A stretch of 64,000 bases of DNA, taken from NCBI GenBank assembly GCA_036986135.1, contig BTQZ01000004.1, positions 1 to 64,000 of the forward strand. The letters run 5' to 3'. The stretch's first letter is position 1. Every line of letters starts with the position of its first letter. Shown here in pieces: positions 44,706 to 54,120 of this stretch. The DNA comes from JADFRG01 sp036986135. Lineage in GTDB: Bacteria > Chloroflexota > Anaerolineae > Anaerolineales > E44-bin32. Under the pieces are notes generated by a model. The model searched no databases and was not told the DNA's origin. It saw nothing but the letters and a program-made list of their open reading frames with translations. The position numbers and the translations under genes are program-made.

Positions 44706-46580
44706 TTATCCAAATCCCGCCGATCCGCCCCCACCACCACCGCCTCCACTGAAGCCACCGCCGCTGAATCCTCCGCCTCCGCTGGTGCCGCTTGAGGAGG
44801 GAGCCGATCGCAGCACACGACCGGTGCTGTTGAGCATGCTTGTCAGCCCGGCGCTCATGCTCGCCAAACCCCCGGTCATGCTTCCCGCCATGCCTTCAAG
44901 CCCACCCGGTCCTCGGGGCCCACCGGCTCGGCTGGTTCGCCCGGTCGAGGTAGTGGTTGGTCTCCCATACGCATAGGGTCCGTACGGCACCCACCAGGTC
45001 GGCACCGGCGTGCTTGGCTCGGCCGCGAACTTGCGAACATACGAGTCGCGAATTCCAAGCGCGATGGCATAAGGCAAGTACTTCTCGAATAGCTCGCCGA
45101 CCAGTTTAAGGTCTTCGATCTTGTCGATCCGCTGCAGGTATACCTTGAAGGCCTTCCAACGGGCGGCTGCTTCGGATCCTTTGACCGTCTTGGCCGGCAT
45201 CGCTCCACCGGCGATGATCACTGCGATTCCGGTCAGGACCATTCCACCAAAGAGACAGGGGAACATGGTGGTGTACCTTGCGAGCACCGCCCCGAGAAAG
45301 ATCCCGATTCCGATCCCGAAGGCCACCAGCGCAAATCCGATTCCGCGCCAAAGCTTGCGGGTTGAATCCGGATTCTTGCGGAACAGTTTGCGAGTTTCCA
45401 TCTCCTTGTAGAGCTTGGATTGGATCTTGGGCAGGGTCTTGTAGAACTTGTTGCGCAGATCGCTGAGCTCGACGGTGTCCCGCCCCCGCTTGAATATGCC
45501 TCCTATGATTGCCGATTCGACTGCATTCAGCGGAACGTCGCTCTCCTGCTTCTGAAAGACGAAGTCCGGAGATCCCAGGCCGAGCCAGCCCTTCTTTTCG
45601 GTCTCTTCGATTCTAAGGGCCCCCTTGCGTCCAAGATCGACGATCGTGGCGACCACATCTCGCATGTCCGCCTTTTCGTCGATCAAGGTGCCGAGCACGC
45701 CGGGTGGAAGATCGTCCGGCGGTTCCGTAATGTATTCCGGAACCGGGCCAACCTTCGGATCTCGCCCCCGCGAATACCAGACCAGGAACACCAGCGCCGG
45801 ACCGCCGAAAATCAACATCACCGCCAACAACCCCAGGCCGGCGTTCACGAAAGGCTTCACGTTCTCGTCGTAGAAGAACTCGTTATCGAATTCCTCTTGC
45901 CACGCGGGTACCTCGTTCGGGATAATGCCGTGAGTGAATTCGATACCTACTTCCAATGAATCGGAAGGAGACATGGGTTCGTTGGCCAGGAAGGTCACAC
46001 TGGATCCATCCGGGCTCTGACCCCATGTCGCAGCTACACCGGCCGAATCGATAATCTGGAACTGCGCGCCGTCGGGCAGCACGACCGTCACATTGACTTC
46101 CTGGATGGGGAAATCGCGGTCGGTGGCGATGGCTTGCCACTGGAGCTTGTCACCCGAGTCATAAACACGCAGCGCGTCCTTTACTGTATAGGCGATATCG
46201 AAGGTGCGGATTTGATTGGTGGTCGGCGGGAAGTACCAGCGGATAGCCATGTCCCCGCCCTCTTGCGTAGCATCGAAGGTGAAGGGCTGCTTGGTGAAGC
46301 CGCCCTCGCCATAGACGCCTACCCCCGGCTCGCTAACCGAAATTCGGGTGATCCCGCCAGTCTTGGCTAGTGGGATCTCGCGGAATCCGAAGGTGAAGGT
46401 GCCCTTAGTGAAATTGATGCGCTGGCGCTCGAGGACGTGCAAGTCGCCATTGGGAAGAATGGTGAGGGTCGTGTCCCATCCGTCCCAAAAGAGGGACTTG
46501 GTCTGGGCTTGCACCGGCTGGCCGATGACGAGCAGCCCAAATGCAATCAGCAGGGGTAGGAAGATACGCAGTGGTCGCAT
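44706..46580 (-). CDS. DUF2207 family membrane protein
   Basis: 624 residues. Signal peptide (1-25, AQA-type cleavage), a large extracytoplasmic domain (about 26-245) of the DUF2207 type (TILPNGDLHVLERQRINFTKGTF), a membrane helix near 255, a cytoplasmic part and two further helices (about 415-460), and a glycine-rich C-terminal tail. Function of the family is unknown. Cotranscribed with the zinc-ribbon membrane protein. Confidence 0.88.
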   Translation of the reverse strand: MRPLRIFLPLLIAFGLLVIGQPVQAQTKSLFWDGWDTTLTILPNGDLHVLERQRINFTKGTFTFGFREIPLAKTGGITRISVSEPGVGVYGEGGFTKQPFTFDATQEGGDMAIRWYFPPTTNQIRTFDIAYTVKDALRVYDSGDKLQWQAIATDRDFPIQEVNVTVVLPDGAQFQIIDSAGVAATWGQSPDGSSVTFLANEPMSPSDSLEVGIEFTHGIIPNEVPAWQEEFDNEFFYDENVKPFVNAGLGLLAVMLIFGGPALVFLVWYSRGRDPKVGPVPEYITEPPDDLPPGVLGTLIDEKADMRDVVATIVDLGRKGALRIEETEKKGWLGLGSPDFVFQKQESDVPLNAVESAIIGGIFKRGRDTVELSDLRNKFYKTLPKIQSKLYKEMETRKLFRKNPDSTRKLWRGIGFALVAFGIGIGIFLGAVLARYTTMFPCLFGGMVLTGIAVIIAGGAMPAKTVKGSEAAARWKAFKVYLQRIDKIEDLKLVGELFEKYLPYAIALGIRDSYVRKFAAEPSTPVPTWWVPYGPYAYGRPTTTSTGRTSRAGGPRGPGGLEGMAGSMTGGLASMSAGLTSMLNSTGRVLRSAPSSSGTSGGGGFSGGGFSGGGGGGGGSAGFG

Positions 46581-46732
46581 GTAATAGGTTAGCTCAAGCG
46601 CACAAATGATACATTCGACCTCCCCACAAGTCGAGCCGACTGGCGTCCTATTTGTGCGAGGAGTACCCGTGCTCGGTAATGTGATGCAGTTCTGGCTGGT
46701 GCGGACCGTCTCAGATTGGGCGTGTGTTGAAA

Positions 46733-47260
46733 CTAGAGTGGGATCTGGGTCGAGGGGATCGAGCCAGCTCGTTCGCGCAACAAGCGTGCGCGAATCTGGC
46801 TTTGCGGGATGGTCAGGTCAGTCAGGTCGACGGCATTCAATAGACGATCCCCGGTGGTGAAGAGGAAGGTGAACCGCCGCCAGGAGCGAGATGCAATGGG
46901 AGGGGAGAGCTCGAGCACGGGTCCCAACTGCATTTTGAAGTAGGGCTCATCCACCCGCTCATGATCGGTCTCCTGGAAGAGCAGCTCACGCCGCGTTCTC
47001 AGCTCATACCCACGCACTTCTGCCAGGTAACGCACCGTCCAGCGATGCTCGCCGAAAGTCGCTGGAAGGTAAAATGCCAGCCAGTCCACACGCACCGTGC
47101 GAGGCGCGGTTACGAGGGGGATCCGATACCATCCCAGAGTCTGCGCGATCTCGAGGTCCCGCGGCGTGTTCAAGATCGCAACGAGTACCAGATCCTCCGC
47201 TCCCGGCGGGTTCTCCTTCCAATCACGGGTCACTACCTGGCGGCCGGATTTCATGAGCAT
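46733..47260 (-). CDS. Hypothetical protein
   Basis: 175 residues, no domain recognised. The region LVLVAILNTPRDLEIAQTLGWYRIPL (about 25-50) looks like a conserved alpha/beta element and the rest is rich in aromatic and Arg residues. No signal peptide or membrane helix. Long ordered sequence and a start on the shoulder of a small intergenic gap support a real gene. Function unknown. Confidence 0.65.
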   Translation of the reverse strand: MLMKSGRQVVTRDWKENPPGAEDLVLVAILNTPRDLEIAQTLGWYRIPLVTAPRTVRVDWLAFYLPATFGEHRWTVRYLAEVRGYELRTRRELLFQETDHERVDEPYFKMQLGPVLELSPPIASRSWRRFTFLFTTGDRLLNAVDLTDLTIPQSQIRARLLRERAGSIPSTQIPL

Positions 47261-47319
47261 CCGATATAATAGATCATTTGTTCTAGGCCGTCAACTATGA
47301 ATTTCCCCGTTAACTGAAA

Positions 47320-47337
47320 CCTCCCCTTTCGGGGAGG
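47320..47337 (-). terminator. Terminator hairpin after the PLP enzyme gene
   Basis: Perfect 7-bp stem (47320-47326 with 47331-47337), tetraloop, followed on the minus strand by TTTCAGTT. It ends the transporter/adenine deaminase/PLP-enzyme run. Confidence 0.65.
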
Positions 47338-47359
47338 CTTGAAACGGAGGAAAACGCGG

Positions 47360-48820
47360 CTAGCCCAAGCCGACCCGCGTATTAAATTCCTTTATGTGCT
47401 GGTCGATCTCCTCGACCTGCCCCTGCGTGGCAGTCCAGTAATCTCGATCGTACCACTGCGCCATGATCTCTTCGTAGGTCCGCCCCTGCTGTTCCACCCA
47501 GGTGAAGTACTTCAGGTTGTGGATCCGGCGCCGATCGGTGTAGCGAAGCTCCAGCAAATTCTCGGTGGTAAGTCCCATTAGATAGCGAGCGAAATCAGCC
47601 GCCGCTTCCAGATCGGTGTACTCACCACGCTCCTGGCTCATCTCCTCCAGGCGGCTTTGATACAGATCCATCGAATCGGTGAGCACGGTGATCACGACAT
47701 CCGAGCTGCCCAGCTCGTAGTATTTGGCGAACTTGATGGCCAAGGATAGGTTGGCGATCCCGGAGAACCCGAGCAGATCGAGCTGCCCTAGGGTATCCTC
47801 GGGCACCCCCTGCGATGCAAGATAGTTCTGGCCGGCGGATTCGTTGAAGAGCCGTGCCAGGTGTACGATCCCGTTGTCGTCCAGGTCGATTACCATGTCG
47901 GTGTTCTTGACGTTGTGGATCCAGGGCACGTGCTTGTCGCCAATGCCCTCGATGCGATGCGCGCCGAATCCGTTCTCGAGCAATGTTGGGCACTGAGAGG
48001 CTTCGCCAGCGGCGATCTTGCTTCTCGGAAACTTCTGCTTCAAGAAATCCCCGCAGCCAATCGTGCCCGCCGAGCCGGTCGTGAGCGTGACACCGCGATA
48101 TTCATCGCCGGGGCCGAGCTCCTGCTCGAGCACCTCCAACATGGCATGCCCGGTCACTTCGTAGTGCCAGAGGTAATTCCCGAATTGCTCGAACTGGTTG
48201 AAGATCATCAGATCTTCTCCCGATTCGCGCAACTCCCAGGTCTTGTCGAAGATCTCCTTCACATTCGATTCGCTTCCGGGGGTCTTGATCACCTCTCCCG
48301 CTATGTTGGCCAGCCAATCGAAACGTTCTTTGCTCATTCCTTCCGGCAAGATTGCCACCGACTGGCAACCCAGCAAAGCCGAATCGTACGCGCCTCCCCG
48401 GCAGTAGTTGCCGGTGGATGGCCAGACCGCCTTTTGGTTCGTCGGATCGAATTGGCCGGTCACGAGGCTGGGCACGAGACAGCCAAATGCCGCGCCCACC
48501 TTGTGCGCCCCGGTCGGGAACCACTTGCCGACCAATGCCAGGATCCGAGCCTCGACTCCGGTCAGGCTGCTGGGGAATTCGATGTAGTTCACTCCCCCAA
48601 AACCACCACCGGTTTCAACGGGCTCGTTCTTCCAGCTGATGCGGAAGAGATTCAAAGGGTCCACATCCCACAGCCCGACCTGGCCAAGCCTCTTGCGGAT
48701 TCCCTCCGGAATGCTGGCAGGGTCCTTCATCTGGGCGAAGGTGGGGACGACAACGCCGCGCTCCTTTGCGCGGCCGGCGGCTCGCTCGAGCCGATCCTCG
48801 TACATTGTTAAGTCAATCAT
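47360..48820 (-). CDS. Fold-type-II PLP-dependent enzyme (cysteine synthase/threonine synthase-like)
   Basis: 486 residues. PLP-binding Lys107 (GAHKVGAA) and phosphate-side loop STGNYCRGG (135-143) replace the usual SxxK and TSGN motifs; TTGSAGTIGCGD forms the second glycine-rich loop. Longer than cysteine synthase (about 310). The reaction is unknown; lyases of this fold include 2,3-diaminopropionate ammonia-lyase (YgeX), which belongs to the E. coli purine-linked set, but YgeX motifs were not matched here. It begins 2 bases after the glycosyltransferase stop. Confidence 0.75.
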   Translation of the reverse strand: MIDLTMYEDRLERAAGRAKERGVVVPTFAQMKDPASIPEGIRKRLGQVGLWDVDPLNLFRISWKNEPVETGGGFGGVNYIEFPSSLTGVEARILALVGKWFPTGAHKVGAAFGCLVPSLVTGQFDPTNQKAVWPSTGNYCRGGAYDSALLGCQSVAILPEGMSKERFDWLANIAGEVIKTPGSESNVKEIFDKTWELRESGEDLMIFNQFEQFGNYLWHYEVTGHAMLEVLEQELGPGDEYRGVTLTTGSAGTIGCGDFLKQKFPRSKIAAGEASQCPTLLENGFGAHRIEGIGDKHVPWIHNVKNTDMVIDLDDNGIVHLARLFNESAGQNYLASQGVPEDTLGQLDLLGFSGIANLSLAIKFAKYYELGSSDVVITVLTDSMDLYQSRLEEMSQERGEYTDLEAAADFARYLMGLTTENLLELRYTDRRRIHNLKYFTWVEQQGRTYEEIMAQWYDRDYWTATQGQVEEIDQHIKEFNTRVGLG

Positions 48821-48822
48821 GG

Positions 48823-49791
48823 TTACCTTTCTGTTTCCGCGACCTCCTCTGGCTCCTCGCGCAGCACGTATAGGGGACGGTTTTTCGCCTCGTCGTAAAG
48901 CCGGCCGATGTACTCGCCGAGAATGCCCAGAGAGATGAGTTGAACGCCTCCCAGAAAAAGAACCGCGATGAGCGTGGTGGCCTGGCCCGAGAGCTCTGCC
49001 CTCCCTGACAGACGAAGATAGATCACTATCGGAATTGCAATAATGGCGAGCACTGCGGAGAAGAAACCAAAATAAGTCGCAAGCTGTAATGGAAAATAGG
49101 AAAAGCCCGTAACGGCATTGATCGCCAGGCGGAGCATCTTGCGGAACGGATACTTCGTCTCTCCCGCCTGGCGTGCGGCGCGCTTGTATGAGACGCCGAC
49201 CTGTCGAAACCCCACCCAGGCGGTCATCGCGCGGGGAAAGCGATGATGCTCGCGCATTTTCTTTAGCGCCTCTACTACCTTCCGGTCCAGCAAGCGGAAG
49301 TCGCCCGCGTTGAGCGGGATTTCAACTTCCGTAATGCTGTTGATCACCCGGTAAAAAACGGCGGCCGTGGCGCGCTTGAACCAGCCTTCCCCTTCCCGCT
49401 CCGTGCGCACGGCGTAGACCACCTCGTAGCCCTCACGCCACTTCTCAGCCAGCTCGGAAATGAGCTCCGGAGGATCCTGCAGGTCGGTGTCGATGATCAC
49501 CACCGCTTGGCCACGGCTGTAGTCCAGCCCGGCCGTCACGGCAATCTGATGTCCAAAGTTGCGGGAGAAGAGCACTGGACGCACACGGTTGTCCTCAAGG
49601 GCCAAGTCGCTGATGATGCTAGAGGAGCCATCCGTGCTGCCGTCATCCACCAGCACAAGCTCCCAGGGCTCTCCTATGGCATCCATGGCGGCCTGCACCC
49701 GGTCGTAGAATTCACGAAGCGTTTCGACTTCGTCGAAGACTGGCCCGACCACCGAGAAAGTCGGCTTTTCGTCTGCTACTTTTGCTTTCAT
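48823..49791 (-). CDS. Family 2 glycosyltransferase with two C-terminal membrane helices
   Basis: 322 residues. GT-A domain (about 10-225) with VVGPVFDEVETL, LVDDGSTDGS, IIDTDLQDPPE (DxD) and GDFRLLDRKVVEAL; two membrane helices (about 232-258 and 270-293). Same architecture as bactoprenol-linked glucosyltransferases (GtrB/ArnC/DPM-like), which transfer a sugar to undecaprenyl phosphate. Its place in a purine-gene run seems unrelated to metabolism. The 213 bp upstream hold no gene. Confidence 0.9.
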   Translation of the reverse strand: MKAKVADEKPTFSVVGPVFDEVETLREFYDRVQAAMDAIGEPWELVLVDDGSTDGSSSIISDLALEDNRVRPVLFSRNFGHQIAVTAGLDYSRGQAVVIIDTDLQDPPELISELAEKWREGYEVVYAVRTEREGEGWFKRATAAVFYRVINSITEVEIPLNAGDFRLLDRKVVEALKKMREHHRFPRAMTAWVGFRQVGVSYKRAARQAGETKYPFRKMLRLAINAVTGFSYFPLQLATYFGFFSAVLAIIAIPIVIYLRLSGRAELSGQATTLIAVLFLGGVQLISLGILGEYIGRLYDEAKNRPLYVLREEPEEVAETER

Positions 49792-50004
49792 ATCTCCGGC
49801 GATATGCTATGCGATTCTGGAAAAAAAAGCACGCGCGCGATTTCTCTCACATTTGCCTGGGTAGCTCAGATGTGGCTATGCGCATGCCGTTCGATGGTCG
49901 GCCCCTTTTGAAACTCAACAGGCCCACTTCGCGTCGCGGCCTCGCTCACGAGCGGGAAAGCAGCAGCCCGGCGCGAGAAATTCTGGGCGGCGCAAGGGAC
50001 CAAG

Positions 50005-51252
50005 CTAGGACACCACATCGCGCAGCGCCTCCAGCGTCGGTTCTATCACTGCCGCTTCGCCGGCGGCACGCATGGCAGCCGGAACGTCCTTGAGTCCGCT
50101 GCCGGTGATCACCACCACGATCCGCGCGTCCGATGCCACACGATCGCTCTCGACCGCGGCTTCCAAACCTGCATAGGCGGTCGCTCCGGCCGGCTCCGCA
50201 AAGACCGCCTCATGGCCAAGCGTGCGGATGGCCTCCAAAATCGATCCATCCTCGACGGCAATCATCGCCCCACCCGTTTCGCGTACCGCACGCAGGGCGC
50301 GCAACCCATCGCGCGGAAGGTCGACCGCAATGCTGTCGGCAATGGTATCGGAGTGGACGGGCTGAATCACCTCCGCACCCGTCTCAAAGGCATGCGTCAC
50401 CGCCGCCGATCCGGTGGATTGAATGCCATAGAGCCGAGGCACATGATCGATCCAACCTAGCTCAAATAGGTCCTTGAAACCCTTATGCAGACCGGTGATG
50501 ATATTTCCGTCACCCACGGACACGAAGACCGCCTCTGGCGCCTCCCATCGATTGACCCCTGGACCCGAGAGCTGCTCACAGATTTCGAACGCGGCGGTTT
50601 TTTTTCCTTCGACCGTGAACGCGTTGTAACCGGTGTTGCGGCAGTACCAGCCAAACTCCTCCGCGGCCTCCAACGAGAGCTCGAAGGCCTGATCGTAGTT
50701 TCCGTCCACGAGCACAACTCGAGCTCCATAGATTAAGAGCTGAGCGACCTTGGCTTGTGGGGCATTGGCGGGGGCCAGGATCACCGCCGGCACCCCTACC
50801 GCAGCGGCCATGCCGGCCAGCGCGGCGCCCGCGTTGCCGGTGGAGGCGGTGACTACCGTTCCCGCGCCGATCTCTCGTGCCCGCGCCACTACCACCGCGC
50901 TGGCGCGGTCCTTAAAGGAAGCGGTGGGGTTGCGCCCATCGTCTTTGAACCACAGATTCTCTAATCTCAAGTCGGCCGCTATCCGACGGGACTTCAAGAA
51001 CGGTGTCCAGCCCACTGCCCGCAGCTGGGTACCCTGATTTCCTGGATCCGCGACCGGGAGCAGCGGCAAGTAGCGCCAAATCGAATTCTCACGGCTTGAG
51101 CCGATCTCTGTGGGCGAGCAGGCTCGTATTACAGAATCGATGTCCAGGAGTATGTCTAAGTTGCCTCCGTCCCTGCTACAGACCATGACCGGATCCTCCC
51201 AGTCATATTTTTCAGCACAGGTGGAGCATCGATAGCCGATGAAGTGTGGCAA
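50005..51252 (-). CDS. Threonine synthase-like PLP enzyme
   Basis: 415 residues with an N-terminal zinc-ribbon-like segment (Cys9, Cys12, Cys25; a fourth Cys is missing), then the fold-type-II core: PTASFKDRAS with Lys114, ASTGNAGAALAG, and VSVGDGNIITG (PLP phosphate loop). The annotation threonine synthase fits the sequence, but it lies 12 bases after adenine deaminase in a purine operon with no homoserine genes, so an ammonia-lyase role in ureide breakdown should be considered. That is inference. Confidence 0.85.
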   Translation of the reverse strand: MPHFIGYRCSTCAEKYDWEDPVMVCSRDGGNLDILLDIDSVIRACSPTEIGSSRENSIWRYLPLLPVADPGNQGTQLRAVGWTPFLKSRRIAADLRLENLWFKDDGRNPTASFKDRASAVVVARAREIGAGTVVTASTGNAGAALAGMAAAVGVPAVILAPANAPQAKVAQLLIYGARVVLVDGNYDQAFELSLEAAEEFGWYCRNTGYNAFTVEGKKTAAFEICEQLSGPGVNRWEAPEAVFVSVGDGNIITGLHKGFKDLFELGWIDHVPRLYGIQSTGSAAVTHAFETGAEVIQPVHSDTIADSIAVDLPRDGLRALRAVRETGGAMIAVEDGSILEAIRTLGHEAVFAEPAGATAYAGLEAAVESDRVASDARIVVVITGSGLKDVPAAMRAAGEAAVIEPTLEALRDVVS

Positions 51253-51264
51253 GCGGTCAGCTCC

Positions 51265-53061
51265 TCACATTCCTATGGAATCCACTGAAGCTCCCTTTCC
51301 CTGTCCGTCGAGTCGCACAGGGATCAGCGCTTGTTTCGCCACATCAATCAGTCCTCTATCGGAGAAGCCGGCTTCCGGGATCGAGGGAAGCGATATGAAG
51401 GAGAGCGTCATAAATGGTGTCTTCAACTGGCATCCCAGAGACGCCGCAGCGGTGCGAACCTTTTCGAGTTGTGTTTCGACCTCGCTGGCCGGCAGCTCGC
51501 TCATCAGGCCCGCTATCGGGAGCGGCAGTCTTTCGAGGATTCTACCTTTCTCTGCAACGACGAAGCCGCCCTGGGATTCTTCCAGGGCTCTTACGCACAG
51601 GAGCATATCTTCATCATTGGTTCCGACCACAAGAATGTTGTGGTGGTCGTGCGCCACCGACCCGGCGATCGCTCCCCGTTTGAGTCCGAAACCCTTCGTC
51701 CATCCAACGGCGACATTTCCGTTCTTGCCGTACCGCTCCACGACCGCGAGCTTGAGAACATCGAGCTCAGGCGCGGCCTGCGCCGAGCCATCCTTGATAG
51801 AGAGTTCGGCCTCGCGTAGATGGTTGAAGATCTGATCCGGAACGATCTCGATGACACGCAGTCGCACGGTCGTGCCTTGCGCGGGAAACTCAAATTCATT
51901 GGGCTCGAGATCCGCTAGAACGCGAACCGTCCGCTTCAGCCAGTCAGGGAATTCCTGCGGCTTGAGATCGTCTGTGAGCGAACCGCCCTCTGCCACGACT
52001 CGGCCCCCGACCAGCACCATCTCTGGTCGGATTTCGTCGAGAGACGCGCACAACAGAATGTCGGCGAACCGCCCGGGCGCGATTGCCCCTATTAGATGAC
52101 CCACCCTGAAGTGCTCCGCCGCATTGATCGAAGCAATTTTAATCGCTTGCAGCGGACTCAGACCTAAGCGTATGGCCTCATTGACGTTGTAATTGATATG
52201 CCCCTCGCGTCGGATATCAGACGGATGCTTATCGTCCGTGCAAAACATGAGGTGGCGCGTGTCAATTTGGCGCTCCAGGACGCCTGCAATCAAGTCATGC
52301 AGGTTCCGCTCTGAGCTACCCTCCCGTATCATGACCGCCATACCGACAGCCAAACGAGCCTCAAGCTGATCGACAGTGACACACTCATGGTCGTCCGTTA
52401 TTCCGACAGAGGCGTAGGCCTCAAGTTCCGCGCCTTCCAGGCCGATGGCGTGCCCATTGGCGATCTTTCCGAGCTTTGACGCGGCCAGCACCTTCTGCAG
52501 ATGTTCGGCTGACAATCTCAAGACCTTTGAAGGGTCAAGCTCTCCCAGGCTAACAGTTTCGGGCCAGGCAAGGATCCGCTCGACCTGCTTGATTCCGAGG
52601 TCTCCGCCGGTCGTCTCTAGGCCAGGCGCAGTGGGCACGCGCGACGACACCTGAACGAACATTCGATAAGGTAACTCTTCGACCCCACTGAAAAAGGCTT
52701 CGAGGCCCTCGATACCCGCAACATTAGCCACTTCCATGGGATCGACGAGCAGCGTCGTTGTTCCGGTGGGGACGATGACTTCCGACAGGCTGGCGGGAGT
52801 GAGCAGAGTGCTCTCGATGTGAATGTGAGCATCGATAAACCCAGGGAGCGCGTAGAGCCCTTCCGCTTCGATCGTCTCGCGGGAGGCAGCTTCACTACTC
52901 GGAAAGATTGAGACGATCCGCTCTGCTCGGATTCCGATGTCGGTTTCCGTGACCCGCCCCGAAAACACATCCACGAGTCGCACGCCACGAATGAGAAGAT
53001 CGAGCGGCTCACTGCCCAGCGCAGCGCGAACGCGTGCCTCAAGTGTCGCTAAATTGCTCAT
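51265..53061 (-). CDS. ade: Adenine deaminase 1
   Basis: 598 residues of the bacterial adenine deaminase family (adenine to hypoxanthine and ammonia; Mn/Fe amidohydrolase). IDAHIHIES (ligand histidines), DPMEVANV (the usual DPHE has Met instead of His next to the metal Glu), ANGHAIGLEG, DDHECVTVDQ, FCTDDKHPSD and, in the C-terminal domain, SVAHDHHNILVVG. It directly follows the two nucleoside-transporter permeases, tying purine uptake to deamination. A diverged second copy lies at 62091-63866. Confidence 0.93.
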   Translation of the reverse strand: MSNLATLEARVRAALGSEPLDLLIRGVRLVDVFSGRVTETDIGIRAERIVSIFPSSEAASRETIEAEGLYALPGFIDAHIHIESTLLTPASLSEVIVPTGTTTLLVDPMEVANVAGIEGLEAFFSGVEELPYRMFVQVSSRVPTAPGLETTGGDLGIKQVERILAWPETVSLGELDPSKVLRLSAEHLQKVLAASKLGKIANGHAIGLEGAELEAYASVGITDDHECVTVDQLEARLAVGMAVMIREGSSERNLHDLIAGVLERQIDTRHLMFCTDDKHPSDIRREGHINYNVNEAIRLGLSPLQAIKIASINAAEHFRVGHLIGAIAPGRFADILLCASLDEIRPEMVLVGGRVVAEGGSLTDDLKPQEFPDWLKRTVRVLADLEPNEFEFPAQGTTVRLRVIEIVPDQIFNHLREAELSIKDGSAQAAPELDVLKLAVVERYGKNGNVAVGWTKGFGLKRGAIAGSVAHDHHNILVVGTNDEDMLLCVRALEESQGGFVVAEKGRILERLPLPIAGLMSELPASEVETQLEKVRTAAASLGCQLKTPFMTLSFISLPSIPEAGFSDRGLIDVAKQALIPVRLDGQGKGASVDSIGM

Positions 53062-53142
53062 GGTCTCCCCAGATGTTGAAAGACGCCTATGCGGGCGTCT
53101 GCGCTGTAAATATATGCTGGCTCGAATAATACTCCCGCGTCT

Positions 53143-54120
53143 CTAGATTCCTCTCTCCCCACGAATATAGGGAATCCCCAACGCAGCCGGGGCCCCGAGT
53201 CGCTTTCGCAATGCCTCTCCGGAAGCGATCACGAGCACGAGGATTACGAACAGATAGGGCAGCATGTTGGCAAAATAGCTGAGCAACGGGTCCTGCAGAA
53301 TGAGATGCGCATCCAATGGCAGCGGTGGAGCGCCCTGTAGATCGAGCGGAAGACGGCGGATCGCGCCGAAGAGGTAGGATCCGAATGCCGCTCGGAATGG
53401 ACCCCAACCTGCGAAGATCACAAGACCGAGAGCGATCCAGCCCTGTCCGGCTGTTAGGCCGTCGATCCAAAGCGGAGTGATCGCCAGGCTCAAGCTGGCC
53501 CCGGCCAATCCTGCAAGCAGCCCTCCAACGAACACGTAGAGATACCGCAGCCGGAACACGTTGATCCCCACCGAGTCCGCCGCGGCCGGGTACTCGCCTA
53601 CTGCACGCATGTTTAGGCCCGGCCGCGTTCGATTGATGATGAACCAGGCGATTGGCACCATGATGAAACCCAGATAGACGATGACGTTGTGTTGAAAAAA
53701 GATCTGCCCTAGCACTGGGATCTGCCCGAGCAGCGGGATATCCAGCGCGGGCAAGCGCGGGGCATCCCGAACATCCACCAGAGACCAACCAATCACTGAG
53801 CTGAGGCCCGCCCCGACAAAGGTGAGCGCAAGCCCGCTCACCACCTGATCGGCCCGCAAGGTGATCGAGGCTAGCGCGTGAAGCAGGCTCATTAGACCGC
53901 CTACAATCATCCCCACTAACAAGGCAATCCACGGATCCCCGAGGGTGTGTGACACAAGAAATGCGGTCACTGCCCCCATCAACATCATGCCCTCGACGCC
54001 GAGGTTTATCACACCGGCGCGCTCGGCAAAGAGCTCGCCAATCGTTGCAAACAGCACCGGAGTGCCCGAGGCCACACCCGCGGCAAGGATGGTTGTGATG
54101 AAGATCAGGTAGTTGCTCAC
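53143..54120 (-). CDS. BMP-type nucleoside ABC transporter permease 2
   Basis: 325 residues, about 8 hydrophobic segments, of the BPD_transp_2 group found with basic-membrane-protein binding proteins (NupQ/YufQ-like). EGMMLMGAVTAF near the start and GQGWIALGLVIFAGWGP in the last third are typical. Its ATG overlaps the upstream permease stop by four bases. Confidence 0.92.
   Translation of the reverse strand: MSNYLIFITTILAAGVASGTPVLFATIGELFAERAGVINLGVEGMMLMGAVTAFLVSHTLGDPWIALLVGMIVGGLMSLLHALASITLRADQVVSGLALTFVGAGLSSVIGWSLVDVRDAPRLPALDIPLLGQIPVLGQIFFQHNVIVYLGFIMVPIAWFIINRTRPGLNMRAVGEYPAAADSVGINVFRLRYLYVFVGGLLAGLAGASLSLAITPLWIDGLTAGQGWIALGLVIFAGWGPFRAAFGSYLFGAIRRLPLDLQGAPPLPLDAHLILQDPLLSYFANMLPYLFVILVLVIASGEALRKRLGAPAALGIPYIRGERGI

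Noticed and set aside
49855..49940. tRNA-like start GCCTGGGTAGCTCAG
   Set aside because: No matching acceptor stem, D-arm closure, anticodon arm or TTCGANTC loop follows at the right spacing.
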